A stretch of DNA of 57,519 bases from Candidatus Altimarinota bacterium (GCA_943356435.1 CALREY010000009.1:1-57519), one strand, 5' to 3'. Shown: positions 9,569-21,276, counted from the first letter of the stretch. Translations and numbers: made by a program. Notes: generated by a model not told the origin, from the letters alone.

Positions 9569-10265
9569 ATATTATTCATTTTACTGCACTTATATTGAAA
9601 CTGTAGTTCATTTTTAGACTTCCAATTATTCAAATATATCACATATTTCAGTTAATATTTACTTGTTTTAGTATTATTGTATAGTCTTTTAAAAATGGTA
9701 ATATATTTTCTTCTCAGATGAATAAATTTATTCAAGAATTTATAGGAAATGATTTAATGAATTTAGAAAAACTAAATCTATCTTCAAGCATTTTTATAAT
9801 AGAAAAAATACTATCTCATAATCTTTTGTGATTTTCTTCTAAAAATATTCATATACCAGAATAATTAACTATATTTTTTTCAGGAACTAAGAAAAATGCA
9901 ATTTCAGATGTATTTTTTGCTAATTCATATGTGATTTTATTTACATAGTCTGATAATTGTTCTATTTTTTCTTCTCCTATACTAGAATTTTTAGTATACA
10001 AAAAATAGTCAGGACTACTTTGCATCAAATAATTTACAAATGCTCTTAATCATTTTGATGTAGGTAGTCTACCTGCTGAATTGTAAGGTTGATATATTAA
10101 TTCTAATCATTCCAATTTTGCCATATCTAGTCTAACAGTAGCTGGACTTACTCATAAATTGTATTTTTGTAATAACAATTTACTTCATAAAACTTCACCT
10201 GTTTCCAAGTATTCTTCTACTATTATTTTTAATATTTCAATATTTCTTTGTGTTAATGCACTCAT
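9567..10265 (-). CDS. hrcA: Heat-inducible transcription repressor HrcA
   Basis: 232 aa, shorter than typical HrcA (about 340). The N-terminal winged helix is clear: MSALTQRNIEILKIIVEEYL, then VSPATVRLDMAKLEG and PYNSAGRLPTSKGLRAFVNYL. The C-terminal part keeps a FISIVL-type GAF-like core and ends near GSLKMNYSFNISAVKGI, which matches the GPxRMxY region. HrcA represses chaperone operons through CIRCE sites. I saw no CIRCE inverted repeat in this window, so its targets lie elsewhere. Confidence 0.82.
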
Positions 10266-10280
10266 CGTTATGTAGTTATT

Positions 10281-10316
10281 CCTACCCTTACAAAAGGGGT
10301 AGGCTAGGAGGGGGGA
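10281..10316. repeat. GC-rich palindromic element between hrcA and a glycosyltransferase gene
   Basis: CCTACCCTTACAAAAGGGGT then AGGCTAGGAGGGGGG. The left part is a hairpin (CTACCC / GGGGTAG). It directly abuts the stop codon of the glycosyltransferase gene at 10317. Confidence 0.65.
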
Positions 10317-11402
10317 TTAATCTATTATTTCAATTAATTGTTTTACTGAATTTTCTTTTGAATATTTTTTCTTTATTTTTTCAAAAACAGGTTTATGATG
10401 AAATTTTGTTCACTCTTTATCATCAATAAAACTCTTAACTTTTTCGTAGATATTATTTACTGAAATAGCAGAAAAATAATTAATTGATTCTCAAAAAATG
10501 TTTCTAATATTTTTTAATTCACTTGAAATAATTGGAGTTCAGAAATGAAGAGGTTCGCTTAATCTAAAAGGAAATGGTTCATAAAAACTAGGGAATATTA
10601 CTCACTGAGATTCATTGTAAAACAGTATTTTTTCACTTTGTTTTATATGTCATATGAAGTGAATATTTTTTTGTAATTCTAGATTGATTATTATATTTCT
10701 TAAAGCTACGTTTTTAGCAATGGCTTCTCATAAAAATACTAAATCTATTTCATGTCAATCTTTTCTCAATTTATCAAATACATATACTAGTTTTTCATAG
10801 TTTTTTTCTACTCATTCTCATCATGAATATATAAAAAAATCGTTTAATATTCAGTATTTAGTTTTTACATTGAATTTCAAATCTCAAATATTATCATGAC
10901 TATGAATATTAGGAAAAAATCAATCAAGTAAACTTATTTTTCATTCCACTATATTATATTTTTCTACTAGTTCATCTGAAGTATTACTATCAAAACAGAT
11001 TATTTTCTTTGAATTATTTAAGTTTTTTTCTAGTAAGTACAAGAAACTATATTTTTCTATATAGCTTGTAAAATTACTATAATATACATCTTTTAGTGAA
11101 GGTAAGAGAGTGAAATAATTTAGAGTATACAAAATAGGCTTGAAATGATTGAAAAAAATCATTAAATTATTGTTATCATTTTTAAGTATTTTTAAATACT
11201 TAGACTGTTCTTGTAAACTAGCATTTTTTATTCACACTTCTTTAATTACTACATTATCATGTTGTAATCATTCTATGTTTTTATTGGTATAGATGACAAA
11301 TGTATGTCACCTATTTTTTTCTATGAGACCAATAACTAATTCTACCACAAAAGTAGAATAAATATTTTCTCAAACAAATCTTAAGTCTAGTCAGATTTTC
11401 AT
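10317..11402 (-). CDS. Family 4-type glycosyltransferase
   Basis: 361 aa. It starts MKIGLDLRFVGENIYSTFVVELV, a GT-B N-terminal pattern. The C-terminal half has YGILNDFFIYSGGEGVEKNYEKLV and HFIGHIKQSEKILFYNESQGVIFPSFYEPFPFRLSEPL, the donor-site motif of group 1 glycosyltransferases (E-x7-E-like PSFYEPF...EP). It probably transfers a sugar to a surface glycan. Acceptor unknown. Confidence 0.85.
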
Positions 11403-11481
11403 TTTATATTTTTAGATATTATATTTTGTTTTCATTTTTTATCATTATACTACAAAAAGTTGAAATTTAAAAATTTTTTTT

Positions 11482-11745
11482 ATGGAATTAAAAGATTATC
11501 TTAAAATAGAGAACAATCAGTGATTTTTAAAAATAAAAGTAGTCCCAAATTCTAGACTTACTTGATTTTCTGATGTTATGTCAGATTGAACAATTAAAAT
11601 TAGATTGAACAGTGTACCAGAAAAATGAAAAGCAAATATAGAACTTTTAAATTATTTATCTGATATTTTTTGAGTAAAAAAATCTAGTATAAAAATTATT
11701 TCTTGACAGACAGATAAGAATAAATTAGTTAGAATTGATTTTTAA
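11482..11745 (+). CDS. DUF167 / YggU family protein
   Basis: 87 aa. Motifs FLKIKVVPNSRLTGFSDV and VPEKGKANIELLNYLSDIFG are typical of the family, as is IKIISGQTDKNKLVRI. The function is unknown even in model bacteria. An A/T-run precedes the ATG. A two-gene membrane cluster follows on the same strand. Confidence 0.88.
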
Positions 11746-11790
11746 AATAATAGTTATATAATTTATTTAATTATCATTAATTTTTTAATT

Positions 11791-12069
11791 ATGATTACAT
11801 TTTTTATCATATTATATTTCTTTTTTCTGCTGTGATTGTATGCATTTATAATCCAAAGACTTAAAAATCTAAGTCTAAAGCATATGAATGATACAAAATT
11901 AACATCATTATGAAAAGGTTACAAAATTATTAAAAGGAGATTAATCGTTATCTTGATCGTATTATTTATTGTTATAAGTTTTTTAATAATAACTTTTTTT
12001 GATTATGGTTTATTTTTCAAAGTATGATTATACGATAATCAGGAAGCACTGAATAATTCTATTTTTTAA
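11791..12069 (+). CDS. Small two-TM membrane protein
   Basis: 92 aa: TM segment at 3-20 (TFFIILYFFFLLGLYAFII), basic middle (RLKNLSLKHMND, IIKRR), second TM (LIVILIVLFIVISFLIITFF). No recognised family. Its 3' end overlaps the next gene by 65 bases in another frame. Confidence 0.72.
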
Positions 12070-12577
12070 ATATTTGAAGTCAGTTACATTCTTTATTTTC
12101 GCTTTAATCATTTACTATGTAAGTCTGAAATATAGACTTGCACTATGACAAGAAGTTCTAAACTATGTTTTTTTCCCTTCAATTTTTCTATTGATAAATT
12201 ACGCATTTATCAAGTTGATATTATCTTATATCAAGTTTTATAATGATTTGTTAATTATTAGTGATTGACAAATAATTGTTATTAAAGCATCGCTTTTATT
12301 TGTGGATGATATAGAGTTCATTGATATAAGCAAAGTTACAAAAATAGATACGTTTACTAGATGAATAATAGCTAATATTATCTGATATTGAAATCTAGTT
12401 ATAGAACAACAAAGAGACCAAGTAAGGGAATTTCATTTTGTTCCGGAAGCACGTAAAGCTCTACATATTATCAAGGCAGAAAAAGAAAAAGTAATGAAAA
12501 AAACAGGAAAAGATAATGCTGCACTGATAAATGATTTAGTTAGTGATAGTGATGATTATGAAGAATTTGAAAAATAG
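12005..12577 (+). CDS. PH-like (YdbS-type) membrane protein
   Basis: 190 aa. The start MVYFSKYDYTIIRKHGIIL leads into two TM segments (VTFFIFALIIYYV and YVFFPSIFLLINYAFI), then a beta-rich part (YNDLLIISDGQIIVIKASLLFVDDIEFIDISKVTKIDT, GIIANIIGYGNLVIEQQRDQVREFHFV) that resembles bacterial PH domains, and an acidic tail. ATG at 12005 is the only Met before the first TM, which forces a 65-base overlap with the upstream gene. A downstream non-ATG start would avoid the overlap. Confidence 0.7.
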
Positions 12578-12606
12578 ATTAACAATTAAGTTAATCTATT
12601 TTTTTT
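12572..12606. terminator. Bidirectional hairpin terminator between convergent genes
   Basis: Stem AAATAGATTAAC / GTTAATCTATTT with loop AATTAA and T-run. It contains the stop codons of both convergent genes (TAG at 12575, and TAA of the minus gene at 12591). Confidence 0.85.
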
Positions 12607-13280
12607 ACTTTGAAGCTCAAATACATAAATGGTGTATCTATTAATGCTACGAATAACTTAACTAGATAAGTTGCTAAAGCTACTTGCCAAAAAATACTCT
12701 TATCTATTATTCATGTAAATCATCAAATAGTAGTCAATCATACAAATGTAAATATCAAAGTATCTATAGCTTGTGATATCATAGTAGATAAATTATTTCT
12801 CAAATACAAGTGTTTTCATTTAGTTTTTTCTTTAATTTTTTCATATAAAAATACATCTATATTTTGAGCAACAAAATATGCTAAAAATGATCACAAAAGT
12901 ATTCTAGGAGTTATTCAAAATAATGTTTTTATAGATTCTTGTGCATAATCATAATCATTTGGAGTAAAATGAATTAAAAACTGTGTAGATATAACAAATA
13001 TTATCATACTCATAAATCATACTGATACAGCTTTATAAGCATCTTTTTTTCAATAATGTTCTGATAACAAATCAGTAAGTAAAAAAGTAGCTCAATATAG
13101 AGCATTTCATCAAGTAATAGCTAATCAAAATAAAGTATATTGTTTAGTTACAAATATATTCATAAGAACAGTATATACAGCTATTAAAACAAACATATAA
13201 ACTTTTCCAAATCTAAGTGCTATTAGATTAAAAATTCATAAAATAAGAAAAAATGTTACAAAAAGTATTTCATTATGCAT
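12591..13280 (-). CDS. yhhQ: Queuosine precursor transporter (YhhQ family)
   Basis: 229 aa, about six TM segments. The family motif is GNALYGATFLLTDLLSEHYGKKDAYKAV, with more conserved parts at FGITPRILLGSFLAYFVAQNIDVFLYE and SQAIDTLIFTFVGL. The family imports queuine or preQ1-type precursors. That fits a reduced genome that salvages the base, as an inference. Start at 13280 chosen for the MHNEILF N-terminus. Confidence 0.88.
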
Positions 13281-13356
13281 TATAATTCTTTAAAATTAAA
13301 TTGATTTTATTAAATTTACAATAAAATTGATGCATATATTAATTAATAAAATAAAT

Positions 13357-14001
13357 ATGCAAAATAATTTTAAATATATTAAACAAGTACCAAATAATGC
13401 TTCAAAAGATTCAAAAGTAATAATAATGCTTCATTGAGTGAGATCAAATGCTGATAATATGTTTGCTTTATCAGAGTATTTTGAAAATGATTATGTATTT
13501 TCGCTTAATTGATTATATGAATTGTGAGCAAATAGTTATGCATGGTACAATATGTCATACATAAATTGAAGAACTCCTGTCTATAATTGAGCAGAAGTAG
13601 AAATATGATACCAATACATAGTTGATTTCATAGAATATGTAAAAAAACAATACAATTTATGAGATAGAGAGATTTATTTATTATGATTTAGCCAATGATC
13701 AAATATGTCATATTATTTGTATGGTAAATCCCCAGAATTAATTTCTTGAATTATTGCTTTAAGTGGTAGATTTTTAAAAGAAACAGCAGCACTGAATATA
13801 AATAATGAGTTATATAACAATAAAAAAGTATTTATCTGACATGGTACAAGTGATGATGTTATACCTGTAAGTGTAGTAGCAGATTTAGAAGTATATATAA
13901 ATAAATCATGAGTGAATCCTGTAATAAAAATTTATGATAATATGCCTCATACTATAATACCAGAAGAGATGATGGAAGTAGTAAAATTTTTGAACAAATA
14001 A
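13357..14001 (+). CDS. Alpha/beta-hydrolase, phospholipase/carboxylesterase type
   Basis: 214 aa. The nucleophile elbow is LGFSQGSNMSYYLY, the oxyanion region IIMLHGVRSNADNM, the acid DDVIP and the base MPHTI: a full Ser-Asp-His triad in the usual order. It resembles short cytosolic esterases such as YpfH. Substrate unknown. Confidence 0.9.
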
Positions 14002-14030
14002 AAAACAAATCGTATACGATTTGTTTTTTA
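14000..14030. terminator. Bidirectional hairpin terminator
   Basis: A perfect 15-bp palindrome (AAAAAACAAATCGTA and its complement) with T-run, between the esterase gene and the convergent csaA. Confidence 0.85.
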
Positions 14031-14369
14031 TTATCATAATTTTGTTCAATTTATACTTTTTTTATCTGGTACTGCCAATATTACTTCTCAATTTCAATTC
14101 ACAAAACCAGTAACTAAAAATTCTGAATAAAATGGTCATATCTGTTTCACTGGAAAATTCACTACACCAAGAATTTGTTTATTTAATAATTCTTCTTTTG
14201 TATACAAAACAGTTATTTGTGCACTAGATTTTTTAATACCTATATCTGCTCAAAAATCTGCAGTTATTTTATATGCTGGTATTCTAGCTTCAGGGAAGTC
14301 TTGTACATCAATAATAGTTCCAACTCTCAATTCTACATTTTGGAATTCATCCCAAGTTATTTGTTTCAT
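14031..14369 (-). CDS. csaA: CsaA-type tRNA-binding (EMAP-II/OB-fold) protein
   Basis: 112 aa, full family length. [23 protein letters not shown], then [23 protein letters not shown] and [18 protein letters not shown] match CsaA closely. CsaA is a small dimer with tRNA-binding and reported chaperone activity. Its physiological role is debated. Confidence 0.92.
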
Positions 14370-14440
14370 AGTATTTATATTATTTATTAACTATATTTTT
14401 CTTTCATATAATCAACTGATATAATCTTTAGTTTCTATTA

Positions 14441-15004
14441 TTATTTTAATGCTAATATGTCGTTTATACTAAGTTTTGTATCTATTTTTAAATTGTAATA
14501 GTACATTTTCAATAATAATTCACGTAGCATCCATAGTGAATTTATATATTCATCTGTTAATTCTTCTTCTGTAGATCCAATTTCTATTAATTTTTCTCTT
14601 GTAAATTTTATATTATCATAAACTTTTCAGTTAACTAATTTACCATTATAAAGAGAAGGTGATAGACTTATCAAAAATCAATAGTTATATCTATTATACA
14701 ATTTATTTATATTTTCTATCCATTCATTAGAATATTCTATTACTTCAATTCATAGGAAATCTATTAGTTCTTTTGCTCAATCCAATTGTCACCATTGACC
14801 ATGTACTACAAATTCTTGAATTTTTATTATTAGCATTTTTGAAATGCTTATTTTATCTTCTGTACTTAATTCTATATCACATAATTCTTGAAGAATATTA
14901 TGAAAATTTATACTTCAAATATCTTTTAATATCTCTTTTATTGCTTCAATTTTTCTATTATTTGAGCCAGTTATAGAATTATTTGTTAAATCAATTTGAT
15001 TCAT
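14441..15004 (-). CDS. Hypothetical protein
   Basis: 187 aa, soluble, mostly helical by composition (repeated EIKEIL, KLYNRYNYGF, REKLIEIGS). At least five TGA-coded Gly. No family recognised. It lies between csaA and a VOC-fold gene on the same strand. Confidence 0.8.
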
Positions 15005-15093
15005 TTTTATATTAATTATATCTAATTACTATATTATAAAATAAAAATATAATAAATCAATAATTAATTATAAATATTTCTTAGATCAAATAT

Positions 15094-15501
15094 TTATGTA
15101 TTAGGAAACTTACTCATATCCATGAAGAAAATCTCCCAAGAATGTCAGTCGAAATCTTCTATAGTTCTTTGATACATAAATCAGTAATCTCTAGTTTCAT
15201 TTGGCTCTATACCTCAAGTATTAAGTCAATTTGTCATTGTTTTATTTACATCGTCTACACTATCCATAGATAGTGAAAAAAGTCATGCTATTTTTGATTT
15301 TGTATCTGCTATTTCTTTTTTTGTAAATGATTTGAATTTATCATGATTTAATATCATTACATAAATATTTTCACTCCATACCATACATTTTGCTGTATCA
15401 TCTGAGAATTGTGGATTATTTGAAAAACCCAAAGAAGTATAAAAATCCATAGATTTTTGTAAGTCACTTACTGCTAAATTTATAAATACTTGTTTTGCCA
15501 T
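15094..15501 (-). CDS. VOC-fold (glyoxalase-like) protein
   Basis: 135 aa. MAKQVFINLAVSDLQKSMDFYTSLGFS is the first beta-alpha-beta unit; the C-terminal YQRTIEDFDGHSWEIFFMDMS holds a typical metal-ligand Glu. I start at the MAKQ methionine (15501) because the 10 residues upstream are not conserved in the family. Members include lactoylglutathione lyases and resistance proteins. The substrate is unknown. Confidence 0.88.
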
Positions 15502-15644
15502 AGTATATAATATTAGAATACAAAATAACATGAGTTTTATAGAGTTTTCTTTCTCGGATTAATTATATATTTTATATTAAAATTACAATTTAAATATAAT
15601 AACACTTGTTTTGAATAAGTGGATTGATTTTCATGAGTGAGATT

Positions 15645-16064
15645 TTATTTCCATTTTTCTATCATATAATTAACTGATTTATCTATAAGTTTTTTTAATT
15701 CTTCAATATTTATATCTTCTAATTTTTTTATAGACATACATGATGAACCAGTTTTTTTATATTTACCTAAGTTATTTAATATATCATCATACTCCTTAAA
15801 TCAAGGCATTATATAAATGGTAATGTCTTTTTTCTTTGGTGCTAATCCAGTCAAAAACCAATCTCATTCATGTCCACTTTCGTATTTGTAATGATATTTT
15901 CAAAATCATATCATTTTTTCTCACCACATTTTTGCTGGTTTCTTTGTAACTTCTTCAATTAATTTAACTAATTCTAAACAATCTGATTTAATCTTTTCAT
16001 CAGTAATTGTATTTAAAAAATCAGATATGATATTATCATTTTCTTGTGTTTTAAGTGTTGCCAT
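15645..16064 (-). CDS. DUF1801 (YdhG-like) protein
   Basis: 139 aa. PAKMWGEKMIGFGKYHYKYESGHEGDWFLTGLAPKKKDITIYIMPG is the family core (WG-x-G-F/YG-x-Y-x-Y). Function is unknown across the family. A minus-strand neighbour of the VOC gene. Confidence 0.88.
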
Positions 16065-16192
16065 AATTATTTAATTAATTATTAAAAGAAATATTTATAA
16101 TTTTTTATTATATTTTTATATTCTACTTGATTTTATTATATTTAAACATAAAATATACACAAGTAAATAAATTAAAAAATCTATACATATAA

Positions 16193-17287
16193 ATGAAAAA
16201 AATCTTAGTTTGATTATCTGGTTGAGTGGATAGTGCAGTAAGTGCATATTTATTAAAAAAGCAGTGATATGATGTCACGGCAGGTTTTATGATAAATTAT
16301 TTAGCACCAGAATGAGAATATTGTCCTACAAAAGATGATATAGAAGAAGCAAAAAGAGTAGCTGCTTATTTGGATATTCCTTTTTTTACTTTTGATTATA
16401 GGGAAGACTATGCTGATAAAGTACTTGGTTATATGTATGAATGATACAAAAAATGAATCACTCCAAACCCTGATATCATGTGTAATAGCGAAGTGAAATT
16501 CAAAGTATTTTTAGACGAAGCATTAGCACACTGATTTGACTGAATTGCTATGTGACATTATGCTAGGATAGTTAAAACTCCCCCTGCTCGTGCCTCGCTT
16601 CCCCCTCAATTGAGGGGGACTGAGGGGGAGAAATATCACCTCCTTAAATGAGTAGATGCAAATAAAGACCAATCATATTTTTTGGCTGGACTTAATCAAT
16701 TCCAACTATCAAAAGCATTGTTTCCAATATGAGAATATGAAAAATCTCAAGTTAGACAAATTGCTCAAGAAGCATGATTACCAAATGCAAATAGAAAAGA
16801 TAGTCAATGAATATGTTTCGTATGAAAAGTGGATTTAACAACTTTTTTGGAGAAAAAAATAGCACCAAAACCAGGTAAAATACTTGATACTTCATGAAAA
16901 GTATTGTGAGAACATAAATGAGTATTTTATTATACTATTGGTCAAAGAAAATGATTAGATTTATGAGGACAAAAAGAACCAGTTTTCATAGTCAAAAAAG
17001 ATATAGAAAAAAATGAAATAATAGTATGAACTACTAGTGATTTAGAATTGTACGATGATAAATTATTTGTAAAAGAGTTTCATTTTTTATCAAGAGCAAA
17101 TTATGAATTTCCTTTGAGTGCAAAATGTAAAATCAGATATAGACAAGCTGACCAAGACTGTACTATATTTAAAGAAAATGATAGATATAGAGTAGAATTT
17201 AAAGATAGACAAAGAGCTATTGCATCTGGGCAAATATGTGCAGTATATATTTGAGATGAATTAGTTATGAGTGGTGTTATAAATTAA
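16193..17287 (+). CDS. mnmA: tRNA-specific 2-thiouridylase MnmA, with a repeat insertion
   Basis: 364 aa. SGGVDSAVSAYLLKKQGYDV is the PP-loop, with the second Gly TGA-coded. Then PNPDIMCNSEVKFKVF (catalytic Cys), MGHYARI, DANKDQSYFLAGL, DSQGICFVG (second Cys) and YYTIGQRKGL. It puts the 2-thio group on wobble uridine of Lys, Glu and Gln tRNAs. A GC-rich palindromic element encodes about 18 extra residues (TPPARASLPPQLRGTEGE) right after MGHYARIVK, a surface position between conserved motifs, so activity is plausible. Confidence 0.95.
16577..16632. repeat. GC-rich palindromic element inside mnmA
   Basis: Core CCCCCTCAATTGAGGGGG is an 18-base perfect palindrome, flanked by CTCCCCCTGCTCGTGCC and ACTGAGGGGGAGAA. 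It is read in frame with no stop and no TGA. Confidence 0.85.
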
Positions 17288-17314
17288 AATATCTATATTT
17301 TTAGATATTTTTTT
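17286..17314 (+). terminator. Hairpin terminator after mnmA
   Basis: AAAATATCT / AGATATTTTT with loop ATATTTTT and T-run. Confidence 0.75.
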
Positions 17315-17359
17315 ATTTATGTGTTATTATTTGTTTAATTAAGTTTTAAAATTATAAAA

Positions 17360-18835
17360 ATGGTGGAAATATTAAATTGATTAGAAAATCAAGATATATC
17401 AAAAGAGCAAGAAAAATTGCCAGTGGATGTAAATGAATTAGTAGAAAATCTAAAAATAAATGTAACAGATATTTTATCTCGTGATAATATATCTCAAGTA
17501 AAAGAATTTTTTGATAAATTAGGTTTAAAAAGTTATTATGATTTTTATTATTTTGAATCAAGGGAATTTAATAATTTATTGACTCAAAATAATTCTCTTA
17601 GAAAATTTTTCAATAATGTTGTTTGAAAAGAAAATATAAAAAACTCGTACGCAAGCACAGAAAATATGCTAGCTTTTGCAGATAAAATAGGTTTTAAAAA
17701 ACCAAATATCAAAGACTTAAAAGAAGAAATGATAAGTGATATTAATAGTGTATGAATACATAATTTGAATGATTTACAAGTATATTGATTAAATAAGTAT
17801 GTTAAAACTTTTAAAGATAATAGCTATATAAAATATTATACTTTTAGAAAAATGTCTAAATGATTAACTAACCTAGATTTAGGAGAATTAATAAATTTGC
17901 ATGAAAATCTATGATTTACATATTTAGATGAAAAAGATATAATATCTGAATCATTATCGATATTAAATAAGGATTGAATTAATTATTTAGAAGACTTAGA
18001 TGCAATTAATGTTAGAAAATTCAGAGAAAATTATATAACACCAAATCCTAAATTTTTGAAATATGTTCAAGGATTATGAATAAAAATAAAATACTTAACT
18101 AAAAATGATTTGTTTACTATTTGAGAAAGTATTTGATTAAAAAACAAAAAAATAGATAAATCAAAAAATATACAAACATTTTTGAGAAGTAATGGAATAC
18201 TAAAATATTCAGATTTAAGAGAATTATGAATAAATTGAGCTAGAGATTTATTATGAGCAGATGATTCATGTAGAGAAATATTGAAATGATTTTGAGTAGA
18301 ATATTTGCAAGATTTCAGAGAAGATCATTTGAAAAGATTTGCTAGATTTGTATGACTAGAATGAATATGTGAAGAAAAAGAATCAGATGAAAATTCTATA
18401 AAAGATAGGATGATATTAAAACTTTCTAATCATTGAGTAGATTGTGATTATTCATTGAAATTATTTTGAATAAAGTGATTCAAAACATTATTTAAAGAAA
18501 AAAATATCTGAAAAACTCGGTACAATGAAGTAAATGCATTTATAAAAACAAAAGTATGAGTTGTTATTCCATTATTAGCATTAAATGATTTAGATACTAT
18601 ATCTAAAACACTATGATTTAAAAAATTAAGTGATGCAGAACATAAGCAAAAATTGATAGATTTCTTGAATATAGAATGATTGACTATTGATACATTGAAT
18701 AGAAACCACCTAAAAGAAAAGTATTGAAAGAATATACAATGTAGATATTTTTTGGAAAAAGTATGAATAAAAAATATAAAAGATTTGAGACTAGAACACT
18801 TAAATAATATGAAAAGATACCTAAAAAGTATATAA
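17360..18835 (+). CDS. 491-aa protein of unknown function with helical repeats
   Basis: No known domain recognised. The sequence seems built from loosely repeated helical units with a pattern like (V/L)G(I/V)xxxxDLRxxHL: FGVEYLQDFREDHLKRF, VGIKNIKDLRLEHLNNM, IEGLTIDTLNRNHLKEKY, LGINGARDLLGADD. More than twenty glycines are TGA-coded, often at the turn between helices. Soluble, no signal peptide, rich in Lys, Asp and Asn. A helix-hairpin-helix or scaffold-like repeat protein is possible. Single-gene unit between terminators. Confidence 0.8.
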
Positions 18836-18864
18836 AAAGAGTATAATTTTATATTCTTTTTTGT
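18836..18864 (+). terminator. Hairpin terminator
   Basis: AAAGAGTATAA / TTATATTCTTT with one G-T pair, followed by a T-run. Confidence 0.65.
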
Positions 18865-18897
18865 TTTATTAAAAATTTTGGTTAATATTGGAGATAT

Positions 18898-18938
18898 ACC
18901 CCTCCGGCTTTCAGCCACCTCCCCTGGTAGGGGAGGAA
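18898..18938. repeat. GC-rich palindromic element upstream of recQ
   Basis: ACCCCTCCGGCTTTCAGCCA then CCTCCCCTGGTAGGGGAGG. Two hairpins: GGCTTTCAGCC and CTCCCCTGGTAGGGGAG. It lies in the short recQ leader. Confidence 0.75.
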
Positions 18939-18960
18939 ATAATAGTAAGAATAAAAAATA

Positions 18961-21246
18961 ATGAAAGATAAATTACAAGAGATATTGAAAGATAAATTTG
19001 GATTAGAAGCATTTAGAGATAGACAAGAAGATATTATAAAAAGTGTAGTAGAGTGAAATGATACAATTGTATTTATGCCTACAGGATGAGGTAAATCACT
19101 GACTTATCAATTACCATGAGTATATTTGGATTGAGTAGTGTTGGTTATTTCTCCTCTTATATCACTTATGAAAGACCAAGTAGATAAATTAAATAGTCTA
19201 TGAATAAGAGTAGAGCTTATAAATAGTACTATTGATACTTTAGATAGACAAATTATTTTAAATGATTTATCTAGACCAGATACAGATATAAAATTTTTGT
19301 ACATAGCACCAGAAAGACTTAATAGTGATGAATTTATCAGAGTATTTTCTAGGGTAAAAATTGCATTAGTAGCTATTGATGAAGCGCATTGTATAAGCCA
19401 ATGGTGACATGATTTCAGACCTAGTTATATGAAGATAAAATGATTTTTGGATGGATTAAAAAATTGAGATAAACCTTCTTTTCCTATAATGGCTTTGACT
19501 GCAACTGCAACAAAAAAAGTAAGAAAAGATATAGTAGATAGACTGTGATTAATAAATCATAATATTTTTACTAGCTGATTTGATAGAAAAAATATATCTA
19601 TAATAGTCAGAGAAATATCAAAAAGGGAAGAAAAAATGCAAAAAGTAGCAGAGATATTAGAAAAAACTCCAGGAGTATGAATAATATATTGTTCATCTAG
19701 GAAATCAGTAAAAGAAGTATATGATGGTTTGATAAATAATTGAATACAAGCATGAATATATACTTGAGCGATGAATCCAGAAAATAGAGAAAGAGAACAA
19801 AACGATTTCATGAATGATAAATACAAGGTAATAGTAGCTACAAATGCCTTTGGTATGTGAATAGATAAAAAAGATATCAGATTTGTAATTCATTACAATT
19901 TACCATGAAGTATAGAAAATTATTATCAAGAAGTATGAAGAGCTTGAAGAGATTGAAAAAATAGTTATTGAATAGTTATTGCTTCCTTTGGTGATACCAA
20001 GATACAAGAATTTTTTATAGAAAATACATACCCAACTAAACAAGAAATACTTACTGTTTATGATCATTTATACAAGGATATCAAGGAATGAACAGGTAAA
20101 TGATTAACCGTTCAAAAAACTTATTTCACAATAGCTAAAGAATCAGGAATAAATAATGATATGAAAGTGTGAAGTGCACTGAGAGTATTAGAAAAATATT
20201 GAATAGTAAAGAGATGAGTAGATTCTGATTTGATGGATGATGATTTCAGAGGTAGATGATTGACTCTTTATCAAGAAAAGAGGAAACATAATCATTTACT
20301 TATAGATTGGGCTCATCAAGATTTATTAAAAGAAGAATCATATTTCAAGCTAGAACAAATAAAAAAACTACTTTTTTATCCTAGTTGTAGAAAGAGATTT
20401 ATATTAAACTATTTTGGTGATGAAGAGGATTTGGCTACTTTACCTGAAAACTGTGGTTCATGTGATTATTGTATAGAAAAGAAAAAATTCGCTAGTAGCG
20501 AAGTAGAAAACTATGTAAATATATCTGTTTTTGCATTAGTATTAGATGTAGTAAAAGAAATGGATTCAAAAATATGAGTAGTAATGATGACTAAGTTTTT
20601 ATGGTGAAGTAAAGATAAGAAAATACAAGAGTGGAATTTGGATAGGAGAGAGAATTTTTGAGCATTATCAGAATTGAGTTCTGATTTGATTCAGTCTGTT
20701 ATAGAAGCACTTATCTCACAAGATTATTTATGTAAAACTGACTGAAAATATCCAGTTCTATGAATAACTGATGCTTGAAAAGTAGCTATTACAAGAGATT
20801 ATTTGTTAAAAGATGATAATAGAGAATTACAACATTATATCAAAATTAAATTGTGATCTAGTGTAAAAGCAACTAAAAAATCAAGTACTTTTAAAACTGA
20901 AACAAAAGAAAAAAAAGAGAAATGAGAGACTTATAATGAGACTTTTAGATTATTCCAAGAATGAAAAACTGTAGCTGAAATATCAGAAATAAGATGATTA
21001 AAGCAACAAACTATAGAAAATCATCTAGTAAGTTTGTATTTATCTGGAACTCTATGATTGAATTATATTATGAAACTAATAGATTTTCAAAATGTAAAAT
21101 TTATAAAAAATATATTAAAAGATTATTTTTCAAATTGATATGAATGATTAAAAGAAATCAGAGAAAAATGTAGTGAGCAATGAAAAGAAGTATCTCGGGT
21201 AGATATAAATGTAGCTATTGCTATGATAAAAAAATGAGATTTGTAG
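18961..21246 (+). CDS. recQ: ATP-dependent DNA helicase RecQ
   Basis: 761 aa. The helicase core has FMPTGGGKSLTYQLP (Walker A), IDEAHCISQWGHDFRPSY (Walker B and aromatic-rich loop), MALTATAT and QEVGRAGRDG. The RQC zinc site is YPSCRKRF with CGSCDYC. A winged-helix part follows, then a C-terminal helix-turn-helix (RLFQEGKTVAEISEIRGLKQQTIENHL, HTH_40 type) in place of a clear HRDC. RecQ unwinds DNA 3'-5' in recombination repair. Start ATG at 18961. Confidence 0.95.
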
Positions 21247-21247
21247 G

Positions 21248-21276
21248 AAAAACTAGTAAATAATACTAGTTTTTTT
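21248..21276 (+). terminator. Hairpin terminator after recQ
   Basis: AAAAACTAGTA / TACTAGTTTTT with a long T-run. Confidence 0.85.

Noticed and set aside
9567-10265. CIRCE operator near hrcA
   Set aside because: No TTAGCACTC-N9-GAGTGCTAA-like repeat was found around hrcA or elsewhere in the window on inspection.
18448-18918. 156-codon minus-strand ORF opposite the 491-aa gene
   Set aside because: Antisense shadow of a longer plus-strand frame with consistent TGA-Gly usage. Its composition is Phe/Ile/Ser-rich like other shadows.
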